Position numbers and translations under genes: made by a program. The notes under the pieces are model-generated. The model was not told where the DNA came from, did not search any database, and was given only the letters and a program-made list of their open reading frames with translations. A stretch of DNA of 64,000 nt. Source: JBCBSK01 sp965250105. GTDB taxonomy: Bacteria; Pseudomonadota; Alphaproteobacteria; Rhizobiales; Tepidamorphaceae. Shown in pieces: positions 29,758 through 38,551 of this stretch. Where the stretch lies: the NCBI GenBank assembly GCA_965250105.1, contig OZ252290.1, positions 1,364,001 to 1,428,000 on the forward strand, written 5' to 3'. The stretch's first letter is position 1. Each line of letters starts with the position of its first letter.

Positions 29758-30894
29758 ATGAGGGTCGCCGTTGTCGGCGCCGGTCCGGCCGGGCTGTATG
29801 CCGCCATCCTGCTGAAACGAGCGCGGGCCGATCTCGATATCCAGATCGTCGAACAGAACGCCGACGATGCGACCTTCGGCTTCGGCGTCGTGTTCTCCGA
29901 CGACGCGATGTCCTTCCTGCGCCATGACGACCCGGAAACGGCCGACCTGATCGAGCCGCATATGGTGCACTGGTCGGACATCCATATCGCCCATCGCGGC
30001 GAAACGGTCGTGATCGACGGCATTGGCTTTGCCGGCATCGGACGCCTCGAACTCCTTAAATTGCTGCAGGAACGCGCCGCGGCGATCGGCGTCATGCCGC
30101 GCTACGAAACCCGCATCGACGACGTCGATGCGCTCGACGCGGATTTGATCATCGGCGCCGACGGTCTTAATTCGCGTGTCCGAACCACCGGGAATTTCGG
30201 CGAGACGGTCAGCCATCAGACCAATCATTTCGTCTGGTATGGCGCCGACCGCGACTTCGACGCGCTGACCCAGACCTTCATCGAGACCGAACACGGCGCG
30301 ATGAACGCGCACCATTATTCCTACGCCCCGGGCCGCTCGACCTTCATCGTCGAGGCGAGCGCGGAGACCTTCGCGCGCGCAGGCTTCGGCGCGTTGAACG
30401 AACCCGCCTATCGCGCGCGCTGCGAAACCGCCTTCGCCGAAACGCTCGACGGCGCGAAGCTGATCCCGAACCGATCGGAGTGGCGGCGCTTTCCGAACCT
30501 CGACTGCGCGACCTGGCATGACGGCCGCAAGGTTCTTGTCGGCGACGCGCTGCATACGGCGCATTTCTCGATCGGCTCGGGCACGCGGCTCGCCATGGAA
30601 GACGTCATCGCGCTCGTGACCAGCCTGCGCGATCACGACTGGGATATCGCGGCGGCGCTGCCGGCCTATCAGGCAGCGCGTTCACCCGTCCTCGCCAAGC
30701 TGGTGGGTGCCGCGCGCCGGTCGTCGAACTGGTACGACGATTTCGCCGATCATATGCGCCTCGCGCCCTGGCCGTTCGCCCTGTCCTATATCCGCCGCGC
30801 CGGACGCCTAAGCGCCGATCGCCTGCGGGCCATGTCGCCCGGTTTCACCAGTCAGCTCGAAGCGCGCGGCATCCCCGTGACGGATGCGGCATGA
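29758..30894 (+). CDS. FAD-dependent aryl-CoA hydroxylase, salicylyl-CoA 5-hydroxylase-like
   Basis: A 378-residue class A flavoprotein hydroxylase. The FAD motif is VVGAGPAGLYAA (about 4-15), with IGADGLNSRVR (DG motif) and VGDALHTAHFSIGSGTRLAMED. The protein resembles SdgC-type salicylyl-CoA 5-hydroxylases and the N-terminal half of 2-aminobenzoyl-CoA monooxygenase, but lacks the second (OYE-like) half of the latter. Paired with an aryl-CoA ligase, thioesterase and gentisate dioxygenase, it most likely makes gentisyl-CoA. GGGAGG lies 7 bases before the ATG. The ring-acid substrate could also be another hydroxybenzoyl-CoA. Confidence 0.83.
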   Translation: MRVAVVGAGPAGLYAAILLKRARADLDIQIVEQNADDATFGFGVVFSDDAMSFLRHDDPETADLIEPHMVHWSDIHIAHRGETVVIDGIGFAGIGRLELLKLLQERAAAIGVMPRYETRIDDVDALDADLIIGADGLNSRVRTTGNFGETVSHQTNHFVWYGADRDFDALTQTFIETEHGAMNAHHYSYAPGRSTFIVEASAETFARAGFGALNEPAYRARCETAFAETLDGAKLIPNRSEWRRFPNLDCATWHDGRKVLVGDALHTAHFSIGSGTRLAMEDVIALVTSLRDHDWDIAAALPAYQAARSPVLAKLVGAARRSSNWYDDFADHMRLAPWPFALSYIRRAGRLSADRLRAMSPGFTSQLEARGIPVTDAA

Positions 30895-32459
30895 GCGATC
30901 TGATCGACAGCCTGGCGGCCGGGATCGGCTTCGATCTACCCGAGCGTTACAACGCGTCGCGGCTTCTATGGGACAACCTGCCCGGCAATGCCGACCGACC
31001 CGCCGTGTATCATGCCGACGGGACGCTGACCTATGCGGACCTTGCCGCGCTTGCCGGCCGCATCGGCAACACGCTGCTCGCCAAAGGGTGCCGACCCGGC
31101 GACCGAGTGATGCTGCTGATGGATGACGAGCCGGCCTATCCGGCCGCCATCATGGGGACGATGCGCGCCGGCCTCGTGCCACTTCTGATCAACACCCAGT
31201 CGCCCGCCGACCTTCTGGCTTTCTACCTGGCCGACAGTGGGGCCGTGGCCGCCGTGGCGAGCGCGAACCTCGCCGCGCATCTGGACGGTTTGGACGTGCC
31301 GCTCCTGCGGGCCGACAGCCCCGACATCGTGACGGCCGCGCCCGATCTCGCCGAAGCACCGACCCGGCGCACCGACATGGCGTTCTGGATGTATTCGTCG
31401 GGCTCGACCGGCCGGCCCAAGGGCGTCGTCCACAAGCATGAGGACCCGGCCTACATCGCGGCAAGCTATGGCCGCCACATGCTCGGGCTGCGCGGCGATG
31501 ACATCTGTTTCTCGGTGCCCAAGATCTATTTCGCCTATGGCTTCGGCAATGCGGTGGCGTTTCCGATGAGCGTCGGGGCGGCGGCGCTCCTGCTGTCCGG
31601 CCGGCCGACTCCGGAACGCATCTTCGCGGCCATCGAACGGCACCGTCCGAGCGTCTTTTTCGGCCTGCCCACGGTCTACACCGCCTTGATGGCCCATTCG
31701 TCGGCGGAAACGGCCGATCTCTCCTCGGTCAGGCTGTGCATTTCGGCCGCCGAGGTTCTGTCCTCTGAACTGGCCGAGGGCTGGCGTGCGCGGTTCGGCC
31801 ACCAGATCGTCGAGGGGCTCGGCTCGACGGAGATGCTGCACATCTATCTGTCGAATGACGCGAACCTGCAAAAACCCGGCTCGGCGGGGCGCGTCGTGCC
31901 AGGCTATAGCGTGCGCCTCGTTTCCCGCGACGGCACCGAAGTGGCGCCCGGCACCGAAGGCATCATGGAGGTCTGCGGGCTGTCCGGCGCCGAATACTAC
32001 TGGAACAGGCCGGACAAGACCGCAGAGACGATGCGCGGCGGCTGGCTCCACACCGGCGACCGCTTCACATCCGACGCCGACGGGTTCTACTTCTTCAAGG
32101 GCCGTGCCGACGATCTGGTGAAGGTGTCTGGGCAGTGGGTCTATCCGCTCGAAATCGAACTGGCGCTCGCCGAACATCCGAAGGTTCGGGAAGTCTGCGT
32201 TCAGGCGCTGCCCATGGCCGATCAGCGCATGACGCTGACCGCCTGGGTCACGCCGAAGGATCGCGGCGATGCCGGCGAGGCGCTGGCGCGCGAACTCAAG
32301 GACTTCGCCAAGACGACGCTGCTGCCGCACAAATATCCGCGCGACGTCGTGTTTCTCGACACCTTGCCGAAGACCGGCACCGACAAGATCGACCGCCAGG
32401 CCCTGCGTGCCCGCGCCCTGTCCGACACAAGCCCCGACCGACAAGACAACGCCCGCTAA
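30891..32459 (+). CDS. Benzoate-CoA ligase family protein (probable salicylate/hydroxybenzoate-CoA ligase)
   Basis: A 522-residue ANL-superfamily adenylating enzyme. Motifs visible are the P-loop MYSSGSTGRPKGVVHKH (about 166-182), the family segment VPKIYFAYGFGN, LGSTEMLHIYLSN, GWLHTGDRF, the hinge KVSGQWVYPLEIE, and the C-terminal catalytic lysine in PKTGTDKIDRQALR. It forms aryl-CoA from the acid, ATP and CoA. Its ATG overlaps the hydroxylase stop (ATGA), so activation and hydroxylation are translationally coupled. Specificity for salicylate is inferred from the downstream gentisate genes. Confidence 0.88.
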   Translation: MSDLIDSLAAGIGFDLPERYNASRLLWDNLPGNADRPAVYHADGTLTYADLAALAGRIGNTLLAKGCRPGDRVMLLMDDEPAYPAAIMGTMRAGLVPLLINTQSPADLLAFYLADSGAVAAVASANLAAHLDGLDVPLLRADSPDIVTAAPDLAEAPTRRTDMAFWMYSSGSTGRPKGVVHKHEDPAYIAASYGRHMLGLRGDDICFSVPKIYFAYGFGNAVAFPMSVGAAALLLSGRPTPERIFAAIERHRPSVFFGLPTVYTALMAHSSAETADLSSVRLCISAAEVLSSELAEGWRARFGHQIVEGLGSTEMLHIYLSNDANLQKPGSAGRVVPGYSVRLVSRDGTEVAPGTEGIMEVCGLSGAEYYWNRPDKTAETMRGGWLHTGDRFTSDADGFYFFKGRADDLVKVSGQWVYPLEIELALAEHPKVREVCVQALPMADQRMTLTAWVTPKDRGDAGEALARELKDFAKTTLLPHKYPRDVVFLDTLPKTGTDKIDRQALRARALSDTSPDRQDNAR

Positions 32460-32469
32460 GGAGGACATC

Positions 32470-33525
32470 ATGAGCCTTGACGGCCCGCCGCCCAATACCG
32501 CCGAGCGCCAAGCCTTCTATGACGCCATCGAACCGGAATCGATGCGCGCCCTGTGGTCGGTCATGTCCGGCATCATCACGCCAGAACCGAAATCCGACTG
32601 CCTGCCCTTCAAGTGGTCCTATGAAGGCGTGCGCGCCCGGCTTGTCGAGGCGGCCGGCCTGATCACGGCCAAGGAGGCCGAACGAAGGGTCTTGATCCTG
32701 GAAAATCCGGGCCTGCGCGGCACGTCGAAGATCACGACCAGCCTCTATTGCGGCATCCAATGCGTGATGCCCGGCGAAGTGGCGCCGGCCCACCGGCACA
32801 GCCAGAGCGCGCTGCGCTTTGTCCTCGAGAGCGACGGTGGCACGACCGCCGTCGGCGGCGAGAACACGACGCTGTCCTTCGGCGATTTCGTGATCACGCC
32901 GAGCTGGGAATGGCATGACCATGCCAATCAGGGGGATCAGCCCGTCTTCTGGCTCGACGGGCTGGATATCCCGGTCGTTCAGTTCCTCGATGCCTCCTTC
33001 GCCGAAGGCATGGGCGACGACCAGCAGGAGATCACGACACCGGCCGGCGACAGCATCGCTCGCTACGGCGCCAATATGATGCCGCTCGGCTATGAGAAGA
33101 CCGCGCCGACCTCGCCCATCTTCAACTACCCCTATGACCGCTCGCGCGAGGCGCTCGACCAGATGCGCCGACGGGAGGAATGGGACCCCTGCCACGGGCT
33201 GAAGATGCGCTACGTCAACCCGGTCGACGGTGGCTGGGCCATGCCCACCATCGGCACCTTCCTGCAGCTCCTGCCCAAGGGTTTCTCGACCATGCCCTAC
33301 CGGTCGACGGATGCGACCGTCTATGTGCCGGTCGAGGGCACCGGCCGGACCAAGGTGCGCGACCAGGTCATCGAATGGGGGCCGCGCGACGTCTTCGTCG
33401 TGCCGTCCTGGCACGAGATCAGCCATGAAGCGGACGCGGACGCGGACGCGGTGTTGTTTTCCTATTCCGACCGGCCGATCCAGGAAAAGCTGGGCCTGTT
33501 CCGCGAACGTCGGGGCAATGCATGA
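32470..33525 (+). CDS. Gentisate 1,2-dioxygenase
   Basis: A 351-residue bicupin Fe(II) dioxygenase that opens gentisate to maleylpyruvate. The first cupin carries PAHRHSQSALRFVLE and WEWHDHAN, whose His residues are the iron ligands; the second cupin (about 255-345) has the more degenerate motif. AAGGAGG lies 7 bases before the ATG at 32470; the frame opens earlier inside the ligase gene but those residues are not family-like. The start of the hydrolase overlaps its end (ATGA). Confidence 0.92.
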   Translation: MSLDGPPPNTAERQAFYDAIEPESMRALWSVMSGIITPEPKSDCLPFKWSYEGVRARLVEAAGLITAKEAERRVLILENPGLRGTSKITTSLYCGIQCVMPGEVAPAHRHSQSALRFVLESDGGTTAVGGENTTLSFGDFVITPSWEWHDHANQGDQPVFWLDGLDIPVVQFLDASFAEGMGDDQQEITTPAGDSIARYGANMMPLGYEKTAPTSPIFNYPYDRSREALDQMRRREEWDPCHGLKMRYVNPVDGGWAMPTIGTFLQLLPKGFSTMPYRSTDATVYVPVEGTGRTKVRDQVIEWGPRDVFVVPSWHEISHEADADADAVLFSYSDRPIQEKLGLFRERRGNA

Positions 33526-34220
33526 CCGACTATGTGATCGCTCCGCCGCAGCAGGCCAGCATCGCCGTGCGCGGCACCACGGCACGCTTTCCGGTGCGCC
33601 GCATCTTCTGTGTCGGCCGCAACTATGCGGCGCATGCTCGCGAGATGGGACGCGACCCGGATCGCGAGCCACCCTTCTTCTTCACCAAGCCTGCCGACGC
33701 GGTGGTCGAGAATGGCACGACCGTTCCCTATCCGCCCGATACCGGAAACCTGCACTACGAGATCGAGCTCGTGGTGGCGATCGGCACCGGCGGGCGCGAC
33801 ATCGCCGATATCGACGTGCCGGCCCATCTCTGGGGCGCCACCGTCGGCATCGACCTGACCCGCCGCGATCTCCAGCTCGACGCCCGCGACAAGGGGCGCC
33901 CCTGGGACTGGGGCAAGGCCTTCGACCGTTCGGCACCCATCGCACCGCTGGTCCCGATCGCTGACGTGCCGAGCCTCACCGAGGGGCGCATCTGGCTCGC
34001 CGTCAATGGCGAGACCAAGCAGGATGCCGACATCGCCGACCTGATCTGGTCGGTGAACGAGCATGTCTCGATCTTGTCGCGGTCGATGGAACTGGCAGCG
34101 GGCGATCTGGTCATGACCGGCACACCGGCCGGCGTGGGGCCGGTCGTGCCGGGTGATGTCATCACCGGCGCGGTCGACGGGCTGGCCGATATCGCGATCA
34201 CCATCGGAGAGCGGGTGTGA
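33522..34220 (+). CDS. Fumarylacetoacetate hydrolase family protein, fumarylpyruvate hydrolase
   Basis: A 232-residue FAH-domain hydrolase with the family segments RIFCVGRNYAAHAREMG, PFFFTKPADAV, HYEIELVVAIG (metal-binding Glu residues) and DLVMTGTPAGVGPV. In gentisate loci it cleaves fumarylpyruvate to fumarate and pyruvate (NagK type). Its start and stop overlap its neighbours by four bases (ATGA at 33522, GTGA at 34217). Confidence 0.92.
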   Translation: MTDYVIAPPQQASIAVRGTTARFPVRRIFCVGRNYAAHAREMGRDPDREPPFFFTKPADAVVENGTTVPYPPDTGNLHYEIELVVAIGTGGRDIADIDVPAHLWGATVGIDLTRRDLQLDARDKGRPWDWGKAFDRSAPIAPLVPIADVPSLTEGRIWLAVNGETKQDADIADLIWSVNEHVSILSRSMELAAGDLVMTGTPAGVGPVVPGDVITGAVDGLADIAITIGERV

Positions 34221-34861
34221 CCCTCGTCCTGCACGGTTTCTTCCGGTCGTCGACCGCGTTCCGCGTGCGCGCGGGCCTCAATCTCAAGGGGCTCGATTAC
34301 AGCCAGAAGACCTATGTGTTGCGCAAGGGCGAGCACAGGGAGCCAGGTTACCTCGCGCTCAATCCACAGGGGCTGGTGCCGGCGCTCGAGACGCCGGACG
34401 GCACCCTGACCCAATCGATGGCGATCCTGGAATGGCTCGACGAGACCCATCCCGAACCGCCCTTTCTGCCGGACACGCCGCGCGACCGGGCGCGCGTGCG
34501 CGGCCTGGCGCAGATGATCGCGCTCGACATTCATCCGATCAACAATCTGCGTGTCCTGTTCTATCTGCGCGACCGGTTCGGCGCCGATGATACGGCCCAG
34601 GCGAACTGGTTCCGCCACTGGGTGACGGAGGCCTTCCGGGCTTTCGAACAAAGGCTCACGCAGGAGCCGCAGACCGGCCGCTTCTGCCATGGCGACCGGC
34701 CTGGCCTCGCCGACATCTGCCTTGCCGCGCAGGTCGTGAACAATCGCCGTTTCGATGTCGATCTCGCGCCCTATCCGACCATCGCGCGGATCTTCGAAGC
34801 CTGCATGGCGCTCACGGCCTTTGCCAACGCCATGCCGGACAAGCAACCCGACGCGGCCTGA
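34217..34861 (+). CDS. Maleylpyruvate (maleylacetoacetate) isomerase, zeta-class GST
   Basis: A 214-residue glutathione transferase fold protein with the zeta-class signature SSTAFRVR (about 10-17), NPQGLVPAL and LTQSMAILEWLDE. It catalyses glutathione-dependent cis-trans isomerisation of maleylpyruvate to fumarylpyruvate. A GTG start overlaps the hydrolase stop. It completes the gentisate lower pathway encoded here. Confidence 0.9.
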   Translation: MTLVLHGFFRSSTAFRVRAGLNLKGLDYSQKTYVLRKGEHREPGYLALNPQGLVPALETPDGTLTQSMAILEWLDETHPEPPFLPDTPRDRARVRGLAQMIALDIHPINNLRVLFYLRDRFGADDTAQANWFRHWVTEAFRAFEQRLTQEPQTGRFCHGDRPGLADICLAAQVVNNRRFDVDLAPYPTIARIFEACMALTAFANAMPDKQPDAA

Positions 34862-34892
34862 ACCCGCGCGGACAGAAAACGGGAGTGGAACA

Positions 34893-35861
34893 ATGAGGAA
34901 TCTGATGCTTGCCGCGGCGGTCTCCCTGGGCGCCGCCCTGACCATGGCACATCCCGCCACGGCGCAGACGGTGTCCATCGCCACGCTGCCGCAGGGGTCG
35001 GTCTGGAACACGATGGGCAATGTCATCGCGGGCGCGGTGCGTGACGACGGCGTCCGCATGGTCGTTCAGCCCTATGGCGGCAACCTCGCCATGATGCAGG
35101 CGCTCGAACAAGGCCTCGCCGAATTCTCGATCAACGACATCAATGACGTGATCGCCGCCGGCGAAGGCATCGACCACTACGAAGGCCAGCCGCAGTCCAA
35201 TCTCAGGGTGATCGGCAAGATCAATCCGCTGCCGATCGGCCTCTATGTTCGCGATGACAGCGGCATGACCGAGATGAGCGACCTCGCCGGACGCCGGGTG
35301 TCGTCGGGCTGGGACGGCTTTCCGCTGGCCAACTCGCATGTTTCGGCGATCCTCTCGACCGGCGGGCTGACCTATGACGATGTCGAGGGCGTGCCGACGC
35401 CGGGCCTGATCCGCGGCTCTGACGACCTCGCCGCCGGTCGGACCGAAGCCGCCTTCTTCGCCGTTGGCGGGCCCAAGGTCGCCGAGGTGGATGCCACCGT
35501 CGGCGGCGTGCGCTTCCTGAAAGGCGCGAGCGACGATGCCGCGCTGGCCCGGATCCAGGCGATCCGCCCGGCCTTTTATTTCTCCGAAGTGATGCCCGCG
35601 CCGTTCCGCGTCGGCATCGACGAACCGATGATGATGGTCACATGGGACAATGTCCTGCTGGCAGGCGCCCATGTGCCCGACGACACCGTCAAGGCACTGC
35701 TGGCCTCGATGGCGGACCGCAAGGCGGACATGGCGGAAGCCTTCCCGCCCTTCGGCGCGTTTTCCATCGAAAACGCCTATGTCGACTATCCCGGCGTGAC
35801 CTACCATCCGGGCGCGGTGGCGTTCTACGAGGAGCGTGGGATCGACCTCAAGCCGTTCTGA
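34893..35861 (+). CDS. TAXI family TRAP transporter solute-binding protein
   Basis: A 322-residue periplasmic binding protein with signal peptide MRNLMLAAAVSLGAALTM...ATAQ (cleavage near residue 25). Family features include IATLPQGSVWNTMGNVIA, QGLAEFSINDIND, the DLAGRRVSSG segment and VGGVRFLKG. It should capture the aromatic acid for the fused permease that follows 21 bases later. GGGAGTGG precedes the ATG at 34893; the frame opens earlier within the isomerase gene. Confidence 0.9.
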   Translation: MRNLMLAAAVSLGAALTMAHPATAQTVSIATLPQGSVWNTMGNVIAGAVRDDGVRMVVQPYGGNLAMMQALEQGLAEFSINDINDVIAAGEGIDHYEGQPQSNLRVIGKINPLPIGLYVRDDSGMTEMSDLAGRRVSSGWDGFPLANSHVSAILSTGGLTYDDVEGVPTPGLIRGSDDLAAGRTEAAFFAVGGPKVAEVDATVGGVRFLKGASDDAALARIQAIRPAFYFSEVMPAPFRVGIDEPMMMVTWDNVLLAGAHVPDDTVKALLASMADRKADMAEAFPPFGAFSIENAYVDYPGVTYHPGAVAFYEERGIDLKPF

Positions 35862-35882
35862 TCCGAACCGGTCGTCTCTGCC

Positions 35883-37802
35883 ATGTCGGATGCGGCGGAG
35901 AACCGTCCGCGGCGGCCGAAGGGCGTTGCCCATGTGAGCAGCGCCCTCGCGGCGGCCTTAACGCTCGTGGCCATCGCCTGGGCGGCAGATCTACCGCGCA
36001 TGGTCGGGCTCGCGCCTTATACCGAGCAGTTCCTAGCCCTGGTGCTGGCGCTGTCGCTGGCGATCGTCTTTCTGATCAAGCCGTCGCGCTGGCTCGCCCT
36101 CGATGCCGCCCTGAGCCTTGTCGGCCTCGTGACCGCGCTTTGGGTCATGTGGGAATACCCCCGACTGATCTTCGAACAGATGAGCCTGCCGCTGGACGGG
36201 CTGGCGGCCGGTGCGATCCTGATCCTTCTGATCCTCGAAGCGCTGCGCCGCTGCACCGGCTGGCCGCTGGTGATCGTGGTGAGCGTGATCGGCGTCATTG
36301 GCCTTGTCGGCCACACCATTCCCGGCGCGCTCCAGACCCGTGAAGTGCAGCCCGAACGGATGCTGATCTATGTGTCCTATGACGCCAACGGGCTGTTCGG
36401 ACTCACCCTGAAAGTGGCCGCCACGGTCGTCATCGCCTTCGTACTGTTCGGCCAGCTTCTGCTCAAGTCCGGCGGTGCCGACTTCTTCAACGACAGCGCG
36501 CTTGCCGTCATGGGACGCCGGCGGGGCGGGGCGGCCAAGGTCGCGGTGGTCGCCTCCGGCCTGTTCGGCTCGATCTCCGGCGTCGTCGTGTCGAACATCG
36601 TCGCGACCGGCGTCGTAACGATCCGCATGATGATTAGCGCCGGCTATCGCCGCCATCAGGCCGCCGCCATCGAGGCGGTGGCCTCGACGGGCGGACAGAT
36701 CGTTCCGCCGGTGATGGGAGCGGTCGCCTTTCTGATGGCCGATATCCTGCAGCGGCCCTATGCCGAAATCGTCCTGGCCGCGATCGTGCCGGCGCTTCTC
36801 TATTATGTCGCCGTCTTCGCCCAGGTCGACCTGCAGGCCGGCCGCGACGACATCGCGCTGGTTGACGAAGCCGACATCCCCGATGGCCTGTCGGTGATCC
36901 GGCGCGGCTGGCCGTTCGTCGTGCCCTTCGCGGCCATTGTGCTGGCATTGTTCTGGTTCGGACAACGCCCCGAGACCGCAGCTCTTTGGGGCGCGGCCAC
37001 CGCGCTCGTCATCGGTCTGATCAAGGGCTACCGGCAGCGGATCGGTTTCGGAAAGATCTGGCGGTCGCTGTGCGACACCGGATTTTCGGTCGTGGATATC
37101 ATCATGATCGCCGCGGCCGCCGGCTTCATCATCGGTGTCCTTAACATCACCGGCCTCGGCTTCGGCCTGACCTTCGTGCTCGTCTCGCTGGGCGGGGAGA
37201 ACCTTCTGGCGCTGCTCATCGTCGGCGCGCTGGTCTGCATCGTTCTCGGCATGGGCATGCCGACGGTCGGCGTCTATCTCCTGCTGGCGGTTCTGATCGC
37301 GCCGTCGCTGATCCAGAGCGGTGTCGATCCGATCGCCGCGCATCTGTTCATCTTCTATCTCGGCATGATGTCGATGGTCACGCCGCCGGTCGCCATCGGC
37401 GCCTTCTTCGCCGCGGCCATCGCCAAGGCGCCGCCGATGCAAACCGCTGTCGTCGCCATGCGCTATGGCTGGACGGCCTATGTGATCCCGTTCCTGTTCG
37501 TCCTGTCGCCGACGCTGATTCTCAAGGGTGAACCGTGGGCCATGGCGGTCGACGTCACGACAGCGGTTATCGGCGTCTATTTCATCTCCGCGGCCGCCGT
37601 CGGCTGGCTGACGGTGGCACTGTCGATGCCGGCCCGCCTGCTCATGACGCTGGCGGGGATTTGCCTGCTCGTGCCCGTCGTCCTGCCGCATGCGGGCCTG
37701 ATCAATTCGGTCGGCGGCGCTGCCGCCCTGATCTTCGCCTTCGGCAACCGGCTCAGCCTGTCTCAGCTTATCGCCGCCAGCCCGCCGAAGGATCCGGCCT
37801 GA
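35883..37802 (+). CDS. TRAP transporter fused permease (small plus large subunit)
   Basis: A 639-residue polytopic protein combining the four-helix DctQ-like part (about 20-200) with the DctM-like large part (about 160-560), including GLFGSISGVVVSNIVATG, STGGQIVPPVMGAVAF and GMGMPTVGVYLLLAV. It drives Na+-coupled uptake together with the TAXI binding protein. The substrate is inferred to be salicylate or a related aromatic acid. The ribosome binding site before the ATG at 35883 is weak, which suggests coupling with the upstream gene. It is the last gene of the operon. Confidence 0.92.
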   Translation: MSDAAENRPRRPKGVAHVSSALAAALTLVAIAWAADLPRMVGLAPYTEQFLALVLALSLAIVFLIKPSRWLALDAALSLVGLVTALWVMWEYPRLIFEQMSLPLDGLAAGAILILLILEALRRCTGWPLVIVVSVIGVIGLVGHTIPGALQTREVQPERMLIYVSYDANGLFGLTLKVAATVVIAFVLFGQLLLKSGGADFFNDSALAVMGRRRGGAAKVAVVASGLFGSISGVVVSNIVATGVVTIRMMISAGYRRHQAAAIEAVASTGGQIVPPVMGAVAFLMADILQRPYAEIVLAAIVPALLYYVAVFAQVDLQAGRDDIALVDEADIPDGLSVIRRGWPFVVPFAAIVLALFWFGQRPETAALWGAATALVIGLIKGYRQRIGFGKIWRSLCDTGFSVVDIIMIAAAAGFIIGVLNITGLGFGLTFVLVSLGGENLLALLIVGALVCIVLGMGMPTVGVYLLLAVLIAPSLIQSGVDPIAAHLFIFYLGMMSMVTPPVAIGAFFAAAIAKAPPMQTAVVAMRYGWTAYVIPFLFVLSPTLILKGEPWAMAVDVTTAVIGVYFISAAAVGWLTVALSMPARLLMTLAGICLLVPVVLPHAGLINSVGGAAALIFAFGNRLSLSQLIAASPPKDPA

Positions 37803-37943
37803 GGCGCGGCGAACCGATCACCCGAGACCAGGCGGCTATTGCCCGGCGTCTCCTACGTTCGGGCGTTGGTCGTCTCACCCGCAAACTTTGTAGGCCAACA
37901 TGGCTTGCGGTCCGGAGGAATACAGGACCATACGGAGAACGAA

Positions 37944-38053
37944 GCATCTGGAGCGTATCCAGTGAACCTCGGCTCACTGGATACGCTCCAACCCGTTGAT
38001 TTCACGCAATTCCAGATGCGAAACCGGTTCCCGCTTTCGTCGGAATTGCTCTA
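37944..38053 (-). repeat. RIME-like palindromic intergenic repeat
   Basis: It contains a perfect 17-bp stem (37949-37965 with 37974-37990, 8-base loop), flanking arms GCATCTGGA (37944-37952) with TCCAGATGC (38011-38019), and a hairpin GCAATTCC (38006-38013) with GGAATTGC (38042-38049). Read on the minus strand, the run from AGAGCAATTCC through GAAACCGGTTTCGC to GGAATTGCGTGAAATCAA resembles the dispersed RIME-type repeats of Rhizobiales as I remember them. Being just after the TRAP gene it may also stop transcription. Confidence 0.65.
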
Positions 38054-38285
38054 GCTGACTTCGGACCGCGGTCCAATAGGCCGTAATCCAAATTGGCAGG
38101 ATCGGCGCATCGTTCCATTTTCCGCCTCTACCAATTTCATAGCCGCGCGATAATTGGTGTGGATGTCCGCATCATTATCCCATTGGCCTACCGACCGCTG
38201 GCCGGTATCTCCTCGCGATAGGCGAGTGCCGGGCGGCGCAAGGCGGCGTCCACAGATACCGACACGCGCAACGCCGATTGCCTCC
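38054..38285. other. Intergenic spacer before the autotransporter control element
   Basis: No gene is supported here; open frames on both strands match no family I know. The last 60-70 bases show weak similarity to 19052-19125, so the duplicated upstream region may extend into it. Confidence 0.4.
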
Positions 38286-38463
38286 GCGCATCGTGCCATC
38301 GACCATCGGATGTCATCTTGCCGGCTACATGAGCCCCCGCGCCATGGTGGACACGCGCCGGCGCTTTTCCAGCATTCGGTCAATTGCAATCGCCAGCTGC
38401 AAGGCTGGTCCCCGGCAACAGGCATTGACCGCCATGGAGCCAGTGGAAACTATGCCGGCTAAA
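38286..38463 (+). repeat. Conserved upstream element of autotransporter 2 (copy B)
   Basis: 178 bp similar to 18872-19051. It has a nested fold: GGTCAATTGC (38378-38387) with GCATTGACC (38422-38430) outside, and CCAGC (38393-38397) with GCTGG (38404-38408) inside. In copy A the inner stem reads CCGGC, which still pairs through a G-U. It ends 88 bp before the GTG start at 38552, a spacing like that of copy A (84 bp), suggesting a shared promoter/leader. Confidence 0.7.
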
Positions 38464-38551
38464 GCCCTGTGCGGGCGGTCGCAAGGGGTGAGCCGACAAC
38501 GTGATCGATCAGCCGTGGCGGGGGCGTGCCGGGCAATTGGGGGGGATCTTC

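Noticed and set aside
36033..37691. 552-codon open frame antisense to the TRAP permease
   Set aside because: Highly charged, repetitive translation with no recognisable domain, lying opposite a strongly supported membrane protein.
37800..38500. Transposase or integrase remnant next to the duplicated element
   Set aside because: None of the six frames shows a transposase motif, and no terminal inverted repeats with target duplications were seen.
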